NCBI GenBank assembly: GCA_021286885.1
Contig: JAJTBM010000127.1
Span: 1-7,822, forward strand
Length of the DNA stretch: 7,822 bases
Reading direction: 5' to 3'
Source of the DNA: Rhodocyclales bacterium
GTDB taxonomy: Bacteria > Pseudomonadota > Gammaproteobacteria > Burkholderiales > Rhodocyclaceae
The notes beneath the pieces are model-generated. The model saw only the letters and a program-made list of their open reading frames with translations. It was not told where the DNA came from and searched no databases. The position numbers and the translations under genes are program-made. Below, one piece after another: positions 5,871 to 7,822 of this stretch (position 1 is its first letter; every line of letters starts with the position of its first letter).

Positions 5871-6823
5871 AGGTTTATCTCAGCTTCGATGTGGAAATCT
5901 GGTGCAATGGCTGGGAAGACCTGGACGGGCGCTTTCCGGCGGCCTTCGAGCGCTATGTGTATGGGGATTCCCGCGCACATGGCTACGCGCTCCCCGGCAC
6001 CCTTGAAATCCTGAACCGCCACGGGCTGAAGGGGGTGTTCTTTGTGGAACCCCTGTTCGCTGCCCGGTTTGGGGTGGCCCACCTCAAGACCATCGTGGAT
6101 CTGCTGGGCGGGCATGATGTAGAACTCCACCTGCACCCGGAATGGGCCGACGAGCTGACGCCCCTGCCGTTTCCCGGGGCGCAGGTGAAGCGCCAGCATC
6201 TGTCGTATTACACCCGGGAGGAGCAGGAAATCCTGATCCGCCTCGGGCTGGATCTGCTCGCCCAGGCGGGCGCGGGGCGGGTCAACGCATTTCGTACCGG
6301 CAGCTTCGCCTGCAACCGCGACACCCTGGCGGCCCTGGCGGCCTGCGGCATTCCCTGCGATAGCAGCCTTAACGAGATCCACCCGGACAGCGGCAAGGAT
6401 CTGCGCGGCCAGCTGGATTTCACCCGGCCCCAGCAGATCGGCCCCATCACCGAGCTGCCCATGACCGTGTTTCGGGATGGCACGGGCCGGCTGCGCCCCG
6501 CCCAGGTGGGCTCGTGCAGCTTTGCCGAGATGCGTGCCGCGCTGGAGGATGCCCACCGGAGCGGGGCCCAGCATTTCATGGTGCTTTCGCACAATTTTGA
6601 GATGCTGCGCCAGCAGCGCCCCACCCCAGATCGGGTGGTGGTGCGCCGGTTTGAGGCCCTGTGCGCCTATCTGGCCGCCCACCCGGAACTCTATCAGGTC
6701 GAAACCCTGGATCGGACGCCCACCCTGGCGCCGGATGCGGTGGCGTGCCCGCTGCCCCAGGCGCCCCTGGGGGCCACCCTGTGGCGCCACGCCGAGCAAC
6801 TATGGCGCCGGGTGGCGGGTTGA
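5855..6823 (+). CDS. CE4/NodB-like polysaccharide deacetylase family protein
   Basis: A 322-residue protein with no signal peptide or membrane helix. It shows a rearranged CE4 pattern: SFDVEIW (D12, E14) at the place of the TFDD motif, ELHLHPEW (H92, H94) as the metal-histidine motif, FRTGSF (R147) as the RxPxG-like motif, and VLSHNFE (H246) as the late catalytic-type histidine. GVFFVEPLF (60-68) is the typical second beta-strand. Such enzymes remove N- or O-acetyl groups from glycans; the WalW-like CE4 branch, found in polysaccharide loci, is my best remembered match. ATG 5855 has GGGAGG (5842-5847) seven bases upstream, inside the phosphatase gene, so the two are co-translated. The C-terminal tail after about residue 285 is outside the core. 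The absence of export signals suggests a cytoplasmic substrate such as a lipid-linked or nucleotide-linked glycan; that is inference. Confidence 0.88.
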   Translation: MRAPLKVYLSFDVEIWCNGWEDLDGRFPAAFERYVYGDSRAHGYALPGTLEILNRHGLKGVFFVEPLFAARFGVAHLKTIVDLLGGHDVELHLHPEWADELTPLPFPGAQVKRQHLSYYTREEQEILIRLGLDLLAQAGAGRVNAFRTGSFACNRDTLAALAACGIPCDSSLNEIHPDSGKDLRGQLDFTRPQQIGPITELPMTVFRDGTGRLRPAQVGSCSFAEMRAALEDAHRSGAQHFMVLSHNFEMLRQQRPTPDRVVVRRFEALCAYLAAHPELYQVETLDRTPTLAPDAVACPLPQAPLGATLWRHAEQLWRRVAG

Positions 6824-6866
6824 AGGCCCGGCCTCGCCCGGTGCCCCTGTTTTTTTGGGATCTGTG

Positions 6867-7822
6867 ATGAATCGAGCCTTTTCGGTGTATCTGGACGTGG
6901 TGCGCTTTCTGAGCACGGAGCTCCTGCCCGCCAGCCATTATGGCCATAGCTCGGTGATCGTGTTCTTCGTGCTCTCGGGCTTTGTGATTGCCTATGTGAG
7001 TGCGACCCGGGAGACGAATCTCAACGAATACGCGGCGAGCCGGATTTCCCGGGTGTTCTCGGTCACGGTACCGGCCATCCTGCTCACCCTGGGGCTGGAT
7101 GCCCTGGGCCGCATGGCCAGCCCCGAGGTGTATGCGGGCTATCCCTTCGATCAGCTTCTGGTGCGCAGCCTCTCCAGCCTGTTCCTGCTCAACGAGCTGT
7201 GGTTCGTGTCCATCACCAGCTTCTCCAACGTGCCTTTCTGGTCCATCTGCTTTGAATGGTGGTACTACGTGTGCTTTGCGCTGGTGGCTTTCTTCCCCCG
7301 GCGGGGCTGGCTGTGGGCCGGGCTGGTGGGGCTGGTGGCGGGGCCCAAGTTTCTGCTGCTGGCGCCCCTGTGGGCAGCCGGCGTGCTGCTCTACCGCTGG
7401 CAGGGCCCCCAGCGCTGGTCCCTGGGGCTGTCGTGGGTGGTGGCGCTGGGCTCGGTGCTGGGCATCGTGCTGTTCCACGCCTACGGGGTCAGCGAACTAT
7501 GCGGCAACTGGCTCAAGGGCATCATCGGGGCCGAGGCCCACAAGCAGCTCACCTTCGCCAAGTTCTTCATCGGCGATTACCTGCTCGGGGTGCTGGTGTT
7601 CTTCAACTTTGCGAGCATGAACAAGGTGCTCTCGGCCCACGGCGCGGCCCTGTGCCGGATCGAAAAACCCGTGCGTTTCGTGGCCGGTTATACCTTCACC
7701 CTCTATCTGCTGCATCAGCCCCTGTTTTTGTTCTGGGGCGCGGTGCTCAAGGGCGACCCGTCCGGCTATGGCTTCTGGTTTGCCGTCACCGGGCTGATGC
7801 TGCTCTCGGTGGTCGCCGTCTC
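6867..7822 (+). CDS. Acyltransferase-3 family membrane protein, 3' end outside the window; apparent internal shortening in helix 1
   Basis: The frame is open from ATG 6867 to the last base: 318 residues seen, and the family is commonly about 350-380. Recognisable features are FSVYLDVVRF (5-14) with the conserved LD..R, GHSSVIVFFVLSGFVIAYV (26-44), YAASRISRVFSV, the PFWSICFEWWYY signature near residue 130, several hydrophobic helices, and the late YTFTLYLLHQPLFLF helix. These integral-membrane enzymes O-acylate sugars of LPS, capsule, exopolysaccharide or Nod factors. An oddity is that only about ten residues (STELLPASHY) separate RFL from GHSSV. Relatives as I recall them have a full hydrophobic helix with a conserved His here, so an in-frame deletion is likely. 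A weak GGGA (6857-6860) precedes the ATG; GTG 6864 is an adjacent alternative. The gap from the deacetylase is 43 bases, so the same operon is likely. Confidence 0.85.
   Translation, partial: MNRAFSVYLDVVRFLSTELLPASHYGHSSVIVFFVLSGFVIAYVSATRETNLNEYAASRISRVFSVTVPAILLTLGLDALGRMASPEVYAGYPFDQLLVRSLSSLFLLNELWFVSITSFSNVPFWSICFEWWYYVCFALVAFFPRRGWLWAGLVGLVAGPKFLLLAPLWAAGVLLYRWQGPQRWSLGLSWVVALGSVLGIVLFHAYGVSELCGNWLKGIIGAEAHKQLTFAKFFIGDYLLGVLVFFNFASMNKVLSAHGAALCRIEKPVRFVAGYTFTLYLLHQPLFLFWGAVLKGDPSGYGFWFAVTGLMLLSVVAV

Noticed and set aside
6824..6866. GC-rich stretch plus seven Ts (6850-6856) between the deacetylase and acyltransferase genes as a terminator.
   Set aside because: No stable stem could be paired immediately upstream of the T-run, and the gap is only 43 bases within an apparent operon.
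7000..7620. Alternate + frame of 206 codons inside the acyltransferase gene.
   Set aside because: It is a shifted frame rich in Ser, Pro, Cys and Arg. The correct frame from 6867 shows the membrane helices and family motifs without a stop.

Overview
The window is high-GC DNA with every supported gene on the + strand. It looks like a chromosomal segment of a betaproteobacterium. The order phoH-like (ybeZ), ybeY, ybeX, lnt is the conserved proteobacterial envelope/ribosome-maturation operon. The protein sequences and the mixed use of ATG and GTG starts fit Betaproteobacteria, perhaps Rhodocyclales; the order-level guess is inference from remembered family resemblance, not from a search.

Region 1 (1-3470) holds the 3' end of a PhoH-like ATPase, then YbeY endoribonuclease (4-base overlap), a CBS-domain CorC/YbeX protein, and apolipoprotein N-acyltransferase Lnt (1-base overlap with ybeX). 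The one real gap is between ybeY and ybeX (972-1125). It holds a perfect 9-bp hairpin and then a long imperfect inverted repeat (1026-1119). The repeat runs straight into six Ts that abut the most likely ybeX ATG, and no Shine-Dalgarno is visible there.

Region 2 (3471-5146) is a self-contained unit: a 243-base intergenic stretch, a gene for a TrpB2-type PLP enzyme, and a strong Rho-independent terminator. The intergenic stretch contains an 11-bp-period ATCCC array that is G-rich on the minus strand, a spaced direct repeat, a candidate promoter, a 5' leader hairpin and a good ribosome binding site that selects a GTG start. No trpA is nearby, so this is a stand-alone TrpB paralogue.

Region 3 (5147-7822) is an accessory cassette behind its own candidate promoter. 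It encodes a low-molecular-weight protein-tyrosine-phosphatase-like protein with an N-terminal extension, an overlapping CE4/NodB-like polysaccharide deacetylase, and a membrane acyltransferase-3 family protein that runs off the window. Together they suggest decoration (deacetylation, O-acylation) and control of a surface polysaccharide. The acyltransferase appears to lack most of its first membrane helix, including the His expected there.

No tRNA, rRNA, CRISPR array, insertion sequence or prophage gene was found. The best candidates for something undescribed are the hairpin/T-tract at the ybeX start, the ATCCC array with the trpB2 leader, and the internally shortened acyltransferase.
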